DNA from: Ischnura elegans
Taxonomy: Eukaryota; Arthropoda; Insecta; Odonata; Coenagrionidae
Length of the DNA: 64,000 nt
Assembly (NCBI RefSeq): GCF_921293095.1
Contig: NC_060252.1
Span: forward strand, 7,626,001 to 7,690,000
Reading direction: 5' to 3'
The notes beneath the pieces are model-generated. The model worked only from the letters and a program-made list of their open reading frames with translations, made no database searches and had not been told where the DNA came from. Position 1 is the stretch's first letter, and every line of letters begins with the position of its first letter. Positions 20,996 to 31,293 of this stretch are shown one piece after another. The position numbers were made by a program, and so were the translations under genes.

Positions 20996-21035
20996 AATAT
21001 GATATCGTTTATACCTTCCTCATTGGGGGTAAAGC

Positions 21036-21302
21036 CAGTGGCGTAGCCAAGGGGGAGGTCTGGGGGGTCCGGACCCCCCCCCCCCCTGAAATGTAAAAAC
21101 ACAATAACTTTGCTTCATAAAAGAAAACAAAATATTGAAAAATCACGAATTTATAAAAGATTTCTTTGACAAATGAAGGTTTTTTGATCATGAAAATTGT
21201 TGAAATTAGTTTAAAACCCTCAACTTTGTACCTTGTTTTTCAAAAATTTCCCCCATGATTTGGACCCCCTTCCGCCGAACGAAATACCTGGCTACACCAC
21301 TC
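21036..21302 (+). mobile_element. hAT-like miniature element, family F, copy 2 (complete)
   Basis: Starts CAGTGGCGTAGCCAAGG and ends ACCTGGCTACACCACTC, inverted ends. The flanks GGTAAAGC and GGTGAAGT match at six of eight positions, a decayed 8-bp target duplication. The body matches 12991-13225. Confidence 0.8.
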
Positions 21303-22074
21303 GGTGAAGTTAGGTCATAAGATGTTTAGTAAATAATTGAAGTTTTTCCTTCATGATATGAAAAAAATGTCACAGAAACTTAAAAACTATTTCATTAATT
21401 ATGAAATTCTATATTTCATTATTTTTAAGCACTAATTTTTTATGAGATTTGGCTGAATGTAGAATTTTGAAGATGCATTAAATGCATGTAGGTTGCACAC
21501 CCTCCAGGATGATGCCAAATTCTTGGTGACAGAAACGTAATAGAACATATCATTTGCAGATTCTTTCCAGAAAATTTACCGTTTTTATCATTTAAGGAGT
21601 TACATGTGGTAGACTAATAAGTGTCTAAAATAATTTTCCATTCACAATGCTTTTTAAGCTTCAGCATTACCTGGTGATTTTAAAGGCACCGTATCCTCCC
21701 TGTAATTCTTTAGACAAAATGCTAGGACACCAAATCCACCTTGACGCAATTTTAATTGCACTGGGGAGTGTAGTGTAAAGCCGTAATGTAAATTTGAGCA
21801 AACATTAAATACTGATGCCATTGCAATTTTATGATGAGTTTAGGAACGGCACAAAGGTGCACTCATTGTCAATCTATCTTGATTGTGTTTTCGGAATCCT
21901 AAATTAGTGCAGGTCGCAATTTTCTTCTTTAGGCGATAATTCGGAACAAAATTTTGATATAAATACCAATTGTAGTGTAAAAATACATTAACTGAATTGG
22001 TACTATTGCTAAACACTGCTCCCCTGCCGATCCTTAAGCTTTTGTTTTATATATATTTTTAAAATTTTATTCCA
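21303..22074. other. No gene recognised
   Basis: AT-rich DNA without recognised features. Confidence 0.45.
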
Positions 22075-22270
22075 GAACCACCGAATAAAGCTCATATTGG
22101 CCTTATATAACGGGGTAGTCAACAAATTTCCAAAATACACTTACACGAACACCCATACCCAAGGGAAATCTACACAAGCGGGACTCGAACCCTCGACCTC
22201 TTGTTTGGCAGGCGAGGATTTAACCCCGCCGCGGACGAGGCTAACTGCCATACTGAGGGAACACTGAATT
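22075..22270 (-). mobile_element. tRNA-derived SINE head
   Basis: On the minus strand ATGGCAGTTAGCC is followed by the B box GGTTCGAGTCCCGC at the spacing of a tRNA gene, but no cloverleaf acceptor stem or CCA-proximal end is present. A GGGTATGGGTGTTCG body follows. Probably a tRNA-related SINE; the 3' limit is uncertain. Confidence 0.6.
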
Positions 22271-23211
22271 TTTATTTATTTAATCTTGTTTTTCTTACTT
22301 GTATGTTCATTATGGAATTTCCTTATCATTGCATAATTCAATTATTACAATCTGCTACCGCCGGTATGCAAGGCGGAGGAACTCAAAGACGATTGAATAA
22401 TTTCAAATAATAGAATAACTGTGATGGTTCAATGTTGCAATGAAAAATGAGACGAATCAGCGAACATATTTGTAGTGATAAACTGAAGAGTCTTTGCTCT
22501 GACGATTGCAATGTAATTCCAACTTTCACCTTTTACAGGGAGGCTTTCCCGCACTACGGTTGTAGCTTCTTCAGGTCTCCATAAGTGTTCCCCTTGATAA
22601 GCTTGACTTCAATGTAATTCACAGATCCTAGGCTTTATCCCACGGCATATAACGTTAACTCCGTCCACAAAGCATACGTGGCGTTAGTTGAGACTTCCGA
22701 CTCTAGGGATGTGCTTCCAAGAATTGGCTCGTTCGCTCAGACCCATAATCGCGTGGCAGTAATAGAATTCAGTACATGAAAGGGAAAGATTAGTCACGAC
22801 AAAAAAATATTTCACTTCATTCGCCCATTCTCTGGAAAATTTTAAGCATAAAACGCGAGGTTGGTCGCCCAAATTTCTGAGTCATTACCTCTTTCCATTT
22901 CATCCACTCGTTCAAAAAGAAAAGATGATTGAAGGAAGGGATCGACCCCAATAGTGTAAACAAAGGTGAACCTCGCGAGTCCGAGCAGAAACTGAGAAGC
23001 GGTAATTGTTAACTGCTGCTGCGAAAACGTTTCTAGCAACAATTGAACTTCATTCTCTCACCTTTTCGGCGGTTTTAATTAACGGAAGGTAGTTGAAGCT
23101 TCGGGATGTAGGTGGCGCCTTGTTGTAGAAGAGGGTACGTCACTTCCGATCCAATTGCCCACGTCAACGTTTTACCTGGAACACAGAAAAAAAATTTCTT
23201 CGTGGAAATAT
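22271..23211. other. No gene recognised
   Basis: No coding frame with splice sites or domain content, and no repeat partner seen. Confidence 0.45.
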
Positions 23212-23530
23212 CTATCTACATAATACCCTGCGAGCCACCTCTAGGGTGTTTGGCGGGGGGTGATCAATCACCAGCATGCAGCATGCAATTGGACTACCAC
23301 ATGCACACCACACCGTCCAAAAAGCGTCACGTATACTAACAAATTATACTACCATATGCTGTTAGAAATAATAATAAAATCAAGAAACATGCATTAAGTT
23401 TTACATACGTTGGCAGGCTACACTACAAGTCATGCAATCTATTTATGAGTTCTATCGCTGCCGTTATAATCTCTTATTGATCGTGGAAAAAAAGACATTC
23501 TGAACCTGTCTGTTCTACAATCTATCTCTC
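23212..23530 (-). pseudogene. LINE 3' end, first of two adjacent copies
   Basis: Minus-strand translation near 23530-23450 gives a run ending RFRMSFFPRSIRDYNG, the C-terminal signature of CR1/Jockey-group LINE reverse transcriptases. The 3' end (AGAGGTGGCTCGCAGGGTAT, then ATGTAGAT repeats) is shared with the next element. It is 5'-truncated. Confidence 0.65.
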
Positions 23531-23534
23531 TTAT

Positions 23535-24616
23535 TTTATTTACATCTACATCTACATTTACATAATACCCTGCGAGCCACCTCTAGGGTGTTTGGCAGGG
23601 GGTGAAAAATCACCAACATGCAGCATGCAAGAGGACCGCCATGATATGATCTGATTTATATGATCTGATCTTCCATAGTATGTTGACGTCCGTAAAATAT
23701 GGTTAACTTCGTTAGAAAAGACACTGCTCTTGAATTTATCTAAAAGGTTTAGTCTACTTTTCAATCTACGGTCTGACAGAGATTCCCATCCGAGTTTATC
23801 TAAGAGGTCAGTTACACTAACAAGACTATCGTATCGACCTTTCACATAGCTGGCAGCTCTTCTTTGCACGCGTTCTAACTCTGTTATTAAGCCTTCTTCA
23901 TGAGGGTCCCAAACACTGGCAGCGTATTCCAAATGTGGTCTAACGAAGGAAAAGTAGCTAATTTCTCTCAATTTGTCGTCACACTTTCCTAATATTCTTT
24001 TAACAAAACCCATTTTACGATTAGCTTGACCGGTTATTTCTCGAATATGTTTATCGCACGATAGATCATTATTGAGTCTAACTGCTAGATATTTCACGGA
24101 TTCAACAGTCTCTAATTGGGTACCCCGAATTATATAGCTACGTTTTAGGTAGTTATTCTTCCTCCAGAAATTCATTACGACGCATTTTTCTTCAAATTTA
24201 ATTCTAAGTACCATGCATCGCAGGCACGCTTGGATAGCAGCAAGGTCATTCGTTAGTTCATCTATATCTTTGCTGGAACGGATTTCTCTGTAAACTACAG
24301 CGTCGTCTGCAAATAATCGTAACTTACTGCGTTCTACTTCGCGAATGTCGTTTATATAAAGAAGGAATAGGAGTGGGCCTATGACACTACCCTGAGGGAC
24401 GCCAGAAGTGACTCAAACCTCTTTGGAGACTGCACCGTCTAATACTACTCTTTCGACGCGGTCGTTTAAAGGTTCTCTTATCCAGGAAATGACATCTTCA
24501 TCTATACCATAAGATTTCAGTTTTATTATTAACTTTTCGTGGGTTACTTTATCAAATGCCTTTTTGAAATCAAGAAAAATCGCGTCTACTGGAATGTTGT
24601 CTTCTCCGGAGAGAAG
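23535..24616 (-). pseudogene. LINE reverse transcriptase, CR1/Jockey group, 5'-truncated with one stop
   Basis: One continuous minus-strand frame runs from about 24615 to 23558 with a single in-frame stop (TGA, 24415-24413). It starts inside the palm (DAIFLDFKKAFDKV) and has TSGVPQGSVIGPLLF and the active site FADDAVVYREI. It ends with FSFVRPHLEYAASVWDPHEE and the basic C-terminal domain. The 218 codons from 24214 are open. The 3' end has a TGTAGATGTAGATG-type simple tail at 23535-23560, typical of this family. The 5' truncation at 24616 is the usual result of incomplete reverse transcription. One stop in about 350 codons makes it one of the youngest LINE copies here. Confidence 0.88.
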
Positions 24617-25640
24617 ATTTCACATTACATTGAAAAGCAAAGTCTGAATGGATCTCCCTTACATAACCTAAAAAAAATTCAAGAAAATAAAGTATTCAAA
24701 AAGTCACGAAAGAGGGCCTTGTAAGTAAGAGTAATACGTGCCTCTAGCGGAAAGCGCAGCTCTTGATAAGTAGGTAGTACCAGCGCCACAACACTCATTC
24801 CCACACCACATTTATGTAATATAAAATTACTCTTAATAAAGTGTGAATCAACGCATATTTTGAGTTCTGCCGTGAAATTCGTGCAAACATCAGTAAAAAA
24901 TCTCAATATATCTGAAAGCATTTTAAACTGCGAAGCTCTTTCAACGTCAATAAATTAATGCGAACTGGTTACATTCGCATAAATTCACATGGCGATAAAG
25001 TATTACACATTTTCATTTTTGGATTCGAAATTACATTAATGCATGTAGTAAAACGGGGGAAAAGCATTATTCCCAGTAAATTTTTACTTTAATACTTAAA
25101 TGAATCATGGCTCATGCTTGACGCACAATTTCAACCTTCTCTTGGAATATACGGATAGGTTTAAGAATTAGATGTCCTCCTTTCATATTCTCAATATTAT
25201 ATTTATGCATATAACATTTCATAGAGCATTGGTCTGTTATTTGTTTAAGTTAATTTAGAAACATGTAAGTCAAACGTTTGGGAACTTCATTTTTCCATCA
25301 TCAAGGCGGTATGAAAATTTGAGAAAAAATAACTGATATGAAAAATGTAAAAGGTTTCAGTTATGTCTCACAAAATTTTAGAGAACAAAAAATACGAATG
25401 AAATATACCTGTACTTAAGCAGATAAGAGATTTTTCCCAAACCAACCTTTTATGTAAAGAGTTTACAGGGTTGATAAACAATTACTAAGCTACTCGGTTA
25501 GATGACGATTTTCATTGGTAAAAGTTATTATGAATTTTACTTATATTATGTATGTCAGATTTCGTTTTGCATTTTTATTTTTGCCTTTTAACCAGTTAAC
25601 TGAAGGAGCTTCAGAGAGGATCGTTATGTAAGAGTTTAAA
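24617..25640. other. No gene recognised
   Basis: AT-rich DNA, with no splice-flanked frames or repeat partners seen. Confidence 0.45.
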
Positions 25641-25644
25641 GAAA

Positions 25645-26110
25645 AGGTTAGTGAAGTGTTTGACTTGGACTGTAGCGCTCTACGGTGCGGAAACGTTGAC
25701 ATTGAGGAAAGACGACGAGAGAAAATTGGAGGCATTCGAGATGTGGGCATGGAGAAAAATGGAGAGGGTGAAATGGACGGAGAGGAAAAGGAACGACGAA
25801 GTGCTGGATATGGTTGGCGAGGAGAGGCAGCTTTTAGATGAGATACGGAGGAGACAGAAGGTATGGATGGAGTTAGTGCTTAGCGGGGAGGGGATGTTGA
25901 AAATGGTGTTAGAGGGTAGAATGTTAGGGAAACGAGGGAGGGGAAGGAAAAGAATAGGATTTTTAGATAGAATAAAACGGAGTAGGCCTTATATTGAATT
26001 GAAGAAGTTAGCGCTGGGAGGAAATGGAGGCTCCCAGATCACTTCTTTAGAACTCCATGGAAACCGACCTTAATCGGTAGAACACTATAGGTAATAATAA
26101 TAACCAGTTA
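25645..26110 (+). pseudogene. LINE 3' end fragment with open C-terminal frame
   Basis: A 140-codon open frame begins near VALYGAETLTLRKDDERKLE and continues with LEAFEMWAWRKMERVKW and the glycine/arginine-rich GKRGRGRKRIGFLDRI. This is the C-terminal region common to many arthropod LINE endonuclease/reverse transcriptases. It ends in a TAATAATAATAA simple tail. The 5' truncation removes the catalytic domain, so it is not functional by itself. The clade (RTE-like or related) is uncertain. Confidence 0.8.
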
Positions 26111-26380
26111 AACCATTTCCTTAAATTTTTTTATAATTATAACATTGAGATTACCATGGCCAATTTTTAAGTGACGATATGGGAAATTTTAGATGTCCAG
26201 CAGCGACGCTTTTCACCAAGGCCCTGAGCCCCCTCTTTGAGATTTGGTAGTCATTGCTAACATAAGATGAAGAGAGATAATACGTTCTCCGGAGCGACAA
26301 TTGCGGTGCTCAAGGAAGATGATGGGAGGCCGTAATTCCGATAACGGCCGAGGATGTCGCCTCGGGTGGGAGAGTCCACG

Positions 26381-26411
26381 CAAGGTCGGTAAAAGCCAGG
26401 TCGTGTCACGC
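26381..26411 (+). repeat. Left 31-bp terminal inverted repeat of the P-like element
   Basis: CAAGGTCGGTAAAAGCCAGG followed by TCGTGTCACGC. It differs from the complement of 29989-30019 only at the T/A at position 26. CCATCTTG occurs a short way inside both ends, a possible sub-terminal binding motif. Confidence 0.88.
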
Positions 26412-26549
26412 ACTTGACCAATGTAATCCGCCATCTTGAGTCTCTAGCGCGGCGGGAATTCAAATTTTACGTGCATTTAAACGGGAGACATAGGTAAAAG
26501 GAAACACGGTTTTCTCACAACGTAATCAATGCAGGGAAGTGAAAGTTTT

Positions 26550-28085
26550 GTTATAGATAGTTAATAAAATGAAAATTTATGATACGTCTGTATTTTGAGT
26601 CTATGGTCCACGGTTCGACTCTGGAAAAATTGTCAACTCACGGGAAAAATAAATTTCGCACTGCAGCGCTCTGGATGCATGGGTTGTAAGGCACCATGTC
26701 TTACTTCCTTATTTAGGAAGTCTGGTACATGAAAGTTTCTATGGTTATAGAAAATTATAATATACTTGCGAACACGGGCAGTTTTTGACACTGAAGACCT
26801 CGGTTCGACTCTGGAAAAATTGTCAACCCACGCGACAAAAATGTCTTACTTCAGCGCTCCGGGTGCATAGGTACAAGGAACAATGTTTTATTCCTTTATT
26901 TATGAAGTTAGATTCATGAAATCATCCAAGATTATAGAAAATTATAGTTTACTTAATAATACGGCCGGTTTTTTAGTCTGACGACCTCGATTTGACTCTG
27001 AAAAAATTTACAAGCCAAGCGAAATAAAATACGCTCTACAGCGCTCCGTGTGTATAGGTACAAAGAACCATGTCTCACTTCCTTAATTAGGAAGTCAGGT
27101 GCATGATATTTTCCATGATCAAAGGAAATTATAGTATACTTGATAATACGGGCGGATTTTGACCCTGAAGACCTCGGTACGACTCTGGAAAAATTCCCAA
27201 CCCACGCGACAAAATTTTTCTTAATTCAGCGTTCCGAGTGCATAGGTACAAGGAACCATGTTTTATTCCCTTACTTATCAAGTTAAATTCATGAAATCTT
27301 CCAAAAAGATAGGGAATTATAGTCTACTTGATAATGCGGGTGGCATTTTACCCTAAAGACCTCGGTTCGACTCTGAAAAAATTTCCAACCCACGCGACAA
27401 ACATTTTCTTACTTCAGCGCTCCGGGTGAATAGGTACAAGGAACCATGTTTTATTCCCTTATTTATGAAGTTAGATTCATGAAAAATTCCAAAGTGATAG
27501 TAAATTATAGTATACTTGATAATACGGGCAGATATTTAGTCTGAGGACCTTGATTTGATTTTTTAAAAATGCCCAAATCAAGCGAAAAAAAAATTCGTTC
27601 TACAGCGCTCCGTGTGTATAGGTACAAGGAACCATGTCTCACTTCCTTAATTAGGAAGTCAGGTGCATGAAATTTTTACATGGTCGTATGGAATTATAGT
27701 ATACTTCATAATACGGGCGGTTTTTGACCCTGAGGATCTCGGTTCGACTCTGAAAAAATCCCCAACCCACGCGAAAAAAAAATTTCGCCCTACAGCGCAC
27801 CGGGTGCATAGGTATAAGGAACCATGTCTCATTTCCATATTTAGGAACTCAGGTTCATGACATTTTACACGGCCATAGGGAATTATAGTATACTTCCTAA
27901 TCTGGGCGGTTGTTTAGTCTCAGGGCCTTGTTTCAACCCTGAAAAAATGTCCAACTCACGCGACAAAACATTCCCATCATAGTGCTCTGTGTTAATAGTT
28001 TCTAATGTATCTAGATTTTTCTACTTTATTTTGAAAGTAAGGTGCATGGAATTTTCCATGGCCATAGGCAATTATACACTTTGCT
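26550..28085 (+). repeat. Tandem array, eight units of ~188 bp with a B-box-like motif
   Basis: The motif CGGTTCGACTCTG and its variants recur at 26611, 26801, 26988, 27175, 27363, 27551, 27740 and 27929, so spacing is 187-190 bp throughout. Each unit also has CAGCGCTCCG, AGGTACAAGGAACCATG and a palindromic TTCCTTAATTAGGAA or TTATTCCCTTATTTATGAA segment. These two versions define two unit subtypes in the order A-B-A-B-B-A-A, and the eighth unit is too diverged to assign. GGTTCGACTC matches the polymerase III B-box consensus, but no A box was found. The array fills the left half of the P-like element. Confidence 0.93.
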
Positions 28086-28173
28086 CTACCGCATAGGTTC
28101 TAGGATTCACTAATTACTTTCTTTTTCCGGATTGATTACTAATATATTAGGGTTTCAGCATAGATATAATAAT

Positions 28174-28841
28174 AATAGGGTAGTTTCCTTCATCAAAGAA
28201 AACGAAAGGCATTGATTGCGATTCGTTACCCACCATTAGTGTATTCATAATACACAAATTATTTGGTTTTTGAAATACCGGTTTAGACGAATGGCAAGGG
28301 TCAAATTTTATCCTCATTTGAAAAAGGCCAGATTGGCGCCCATGCGATGCCACTCCACGTGACGTCACAGGGACCTTTTTCTATACGAGAAGATAGGAGT
28401 TATACATCGTCTGAGGTTACCAATGCATGCATGAGGCACAGAGCTCAGGGAAACATGTCTTAATCATCACCTACTAAAACTGGCTAAGGTCGGAAAGTTT
28501 TCTTCGTTTGATAAGGTACTAATAAACCTTTTTTAAGCCAAGCTCTACCATTCAGCAAGGCACTCAGCTACCCGCTGGCAGCCTGCGACGTATCAGCGCT
28601 AAGCCTCGCCTCAAGGTCACCTCACCGGGCGGGAGGGGGAACCAGAAATACGACGTACGGAGATATTTCCCGGCATTCATACTTGAGCGTCGCGTTTTCG
28701 CGCGCTTGAAAATTTTCACTTTTCATTTAATCGCGAAAAATAGATATTGTCATTTAAAAATCTAAAAGCGTGAAATACGTACTCCAGGAGTAATAATCTT
28801 TCGATTAAGGCAATAAAAAAATAATAGGAAACCACCCTATT
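28174..28841 (-). repeat. Dispersed repeat family D, copy 2
   Basis: Reverse-complement copy of 2576-3230, 668 bp, with inverted ends AATAGGGTAGTTTCC and GGAAACCACCCTATT. It lies inside the P-like element. Confidence 0.75.
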
Positions 28842-28949
28842 ATTCTTTTTGGTCCCATGACTTTACATTGTTAAATATAGTACAAGTCAATACAAAAAAT
28901 ACATACACATTTGAAGCTTATTTGTGCTAAAATAGCTTTTGTTAACAAG

Positions 28950-29236
28950 GAAGAGTTTCAGATTGTAGTTGAAATTTGCCCTCGTAGGAGCATTTTTTAA
29001 GCATGAAGGCAGGGCATTACAGACCTTGGTAGGTATATGAATATATATACGTAGAAGGCAACGTTAGGCTATGTATGTGCTTCAATACCTCATTTTCTGT
29101 TACCGGAAAGAGGGCCATTGAGGACCTTATATGTTGACAGGGGTCAGTATTAAAGCTGTCCCAACATATTATTGAATTCTGCATGCATAGGGGCACATTG
29201 GCGAGGTACTGATTGGCAAACACTGCCATTTGCATG
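28950..29236 (-). pseudogene. LINE scrap from the linker before reverse transcriptase
   Basis: The minus-strand frame contains SMALFPVTENEVLKHIHSL, which resembles the segment between endonuclease and reverse transcriptase in CR1/Jockey-group LINEs. It is followed by stops. A transposase origin cannot be fully excluded because it lies inside the P-like element. Confidence 0.45.
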
Positions 29237-29716
29237 GGATCGGTTTTTATTACTTACCATGATATTTTGGTCGGGTTTTTCGCCAGACTGATAACTCTAC
29301 TGTAATATGATTTCTTAGTTCGTAATACAAGGTCCCTGTACATTTTTTAAACTCAAAATGATATGATTTCTCCATATGATAATAATATACTCTCATTGAA
29401 TGCTTATTAATTGTCTTAAGTTGAGGCCTATGTTGATTAGTTAGAAATTGTAAATATTGCCAATCCCAATAATAAATGTAATACTAGAATAATCCGCATG
29501 CAAATATTCCAAGAATCATGGCAAATAATGTGACACAGTAATGTCAGTGTGCATTCAGGTGAGCCTTTAGGTACATTTAAGATTTTACAAATAACTGCAA
29601 TAAATGAATACACATCAGAGCATTAATTAGAATAGGATGGATTCCAAACTCAATCACTGATTTTGAGGCAGCAAATGCTGCACGAAGGAAATGCATTCCA
29701 AATTGAGCAATTAGAC

Positions 29717-29914
29717 TCAGACAATTAACAACAATGACAAGACAATCATGGATGTAAATAACTGAAGCAAAAAGCGCGATGTTATTGTACATTTCCATTT
29801 GTTTCTTCTGCAATCTATCGACCACAGAGCCATTCTTTTAGGATCAGAAGGAAAACGAAATATTCTTACTCCGTTTTTCGTGGAATTGGAGCAATGCGGA
29901 GCAATGCAACACAC
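29717..29914 (-). pseudogene. THAP-type zinc-finger N terminus (P-like transposase remnant)
   Basis: This 65-codon frame starts with an ATG 75 bp inside the right terminal repeat of the P-like element, the position expected for a P transposase start. It shows the N-terminal half of a THAP domain: MCCIAPHC supplies the first cysteine pair, then FRFPSDPKRMALW gives the conserved proline and tryptophan, and KWK follows. The distal C-x2-H pair is not in frame. A one-base shift in the T-run near 29780 exposes a cysteine at about the right place, so a frameshift probably inactivated it. The rest of the transposase was not recognised downstream. Known function of the family: binding of transposon end sequences. 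This copy is most likely inactive. Confidence 0.65.
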
Positions 29915-29988
29915 AATTTTTTGAAATTAATTCACATGCCCTATGCTAACACCATGTAAACAACAGACAGGCGGGAACCAAGATGGGA

Positions 29989-30019
29989 GCGTGTCACGAC
30001 CTGGCTTTTACCGACCTTG
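29989..30019 (-). repeat. Right 31-bp terminal inverted repeat of the P-like element
   Basis: Read outward-in on the minus strand it begins CAAGGTCGGTAAAAGCCAGG and ends TCGTGACACGC. It directly abuts the duplication AGTCCACG at 30020-30027. Confidence 0.88.
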
Positions 30020-30027
30020 AGTCCACG

Positions 30028-30474
30028 TGCCGCGGTGACTGATGGGAAGGAATTAGCAGCGCCAAAGGGTCGCCTGCGAAAACGAGCCACATCCTCAGCG
30101 CATCCCTTGCGTCGCGTAAAAGACGCGCGTGTCTTTGCGAGTCATGCGAATATTTCATAAGAGGTGCTTGCATGCATATGCCAAGGGGCGATATCAGCGT
30201 ACATCGCGATTGCGAGGAAACGCAATGTTAATAATAATAATACATTCATTTATTGTTCTAGAATCCTGAACTCCTTTGGAACATCGTATCAATTTTTTAC
30301 CGGATTGTAAAAATTTATCAAGCTGTGCGTTGACAACAGACATAAGTGTAACAAAGGAATCCTGGAGAAATATGAAAAAAGGACTGAATTTATTCTTCTA
30401 ATACTAGATGAAAATTGAACGTATCAATAAAAAATCAATCAACAAACTCAGTCAGTAAAAATGAACTCATTCAA
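30028..30474. other. CpG-rich flank of the P-like insertion, then AT-rich DNA
   Basis: 30028-30160 is CpG-rich (CGTGCCGCGG, TTGCGTCGCG, AGACGCGCG). It pairs with the CpG-containing left flank 26290-26380, so the insertion site was probably a CpG-rich, promoter-like sequence. No exon was recognised. Confidence 0.45.
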
Positions 30475-30765
30475 CATTCATGGGCCACTGAAGAGTAAGT
30501 GTGCGATACTCTTTAATATTTCCAGAGAAGCGCTGTCTTTTACATGTTTCGGCAAATCATCGGCAGTTTTAAGGCAACAACGGTAAATGATTTTTGGACA
30601 GCAGTGTCCCTGAACTGGAGGGCATGCAAAAATAACACGTGTCTTGTCTTTTTACAACATTCGTGATTTTACAAATTTGGAGAAATTTTTCAATTAAATT
30701 CATAGGGCTTCCACAGTTGAGGAGATTGAACATGAAAAAAAATACATGTTGCATTTTCACCTTGA
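30475..30765 (-). pseudogene. LINE C-terminal scrap
   Basis: Minus-strand translation with one frame change gives LKTADDLPKHVKDSASLE and a following IAHLL.S run, resembling the last residues of CR1/Jockey-group reverse transcriptases. No 3' tail is visible. Confidence 0.45.
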
Positions 30766-30834
30766 TTTGAGATCAAGCCAGGATAACCTTTAAAATGCGG
30801 AGTAATGTGTCGCAGACATAATATGTATAATAAT

Positions 30835-31293
30835 AAGGGATGCGTGAAAATCGCAAATGCGATATAGATGCGATGTGCGCAAATAAATGCGACATAGATG
30901 CGATGACTGGACTGCTACGATATTTTTACGCAATCAACACCAACCTTTTCGACGGAAAAATTCGTACACTTTGTGCCGAGCGCAGTTTATATGCTCCGCC
31001 GACACTCACCGCTTAAAGGATGTGAGCGACTGGCCAGCTGGTAGTTGGCTGGGACTCTACGTGGCCGCGGGCAAGCTACACCTCCGCCACTATGCGTCTT
31101 ATTACTTAATTTATTATTGTTCTACAACATAATTATTTAAAATATTCTTTATTTTGTCATATACATGTGTTTCACTACATTTTATCGTCATCTACCTCAT
31201 TATGAAAATATAAAAAAACGCTACAAAATGCGATAAACTGTTATTGAAAGTGCGATAAAATAAAAATGAAAATGCGATTTTCACGTATATCTA
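30835..31293. mobile_element. Inverted-terminus miniature element with TGCGAT subterminal repeats
   Basis: CGTGAAAATCGCA (30843) and TGCGATTTTCACG (ending 31285) are perfect inverted repeats, and weaker pairing extends to AAGGGATG on the left. TGCGAT or its complement recurs seven or more times within 60 bp of the ends. ATAATAAT flanks both sides, a possible 8-bp duplication, but the sequence is low-complexity. It is non-coding. Confidence 0.55.

Larger units (their letters stand above)
26381..30019 (-). mobile_element. P-superfamily-like DNA transposon with THAP-type frame
   Basis: This 3,639-bp segment is bounded by 31-bp terminal inverted repeats (30 of 31 matching), starting CAAGGTCGGTAAAAGCCAGG. 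It is flanked by a perfect 8-bp duplication, AGTCCACG, at 26373-26380 and 30020-30027. A THAP-like DNA-binding frame starts at 29914 on the minus strand, 75 bp inside the right end. P elements are known for 31-bp terminal repeats, 8-bp target duplications and an N-terminal THAP domain in the transposase. The interior holds a 188-bp tandem array, a family D repeat and a LINE scrap, and no catalytic transposase domain was recognised. It is therefore non-autonomous or decayed. hAT is the main alternative for the 8-bp duplication, but it does not explain the THAP frame. Confidence 0.82.

Noticed and set aside
26550-28085. CRISPR-like array or tRNA gene cluster
   Set aside because: Units are ~188 bp without short repeat/spacer organisation, only a B-box-like motif is present, and the host is eukaryotic.
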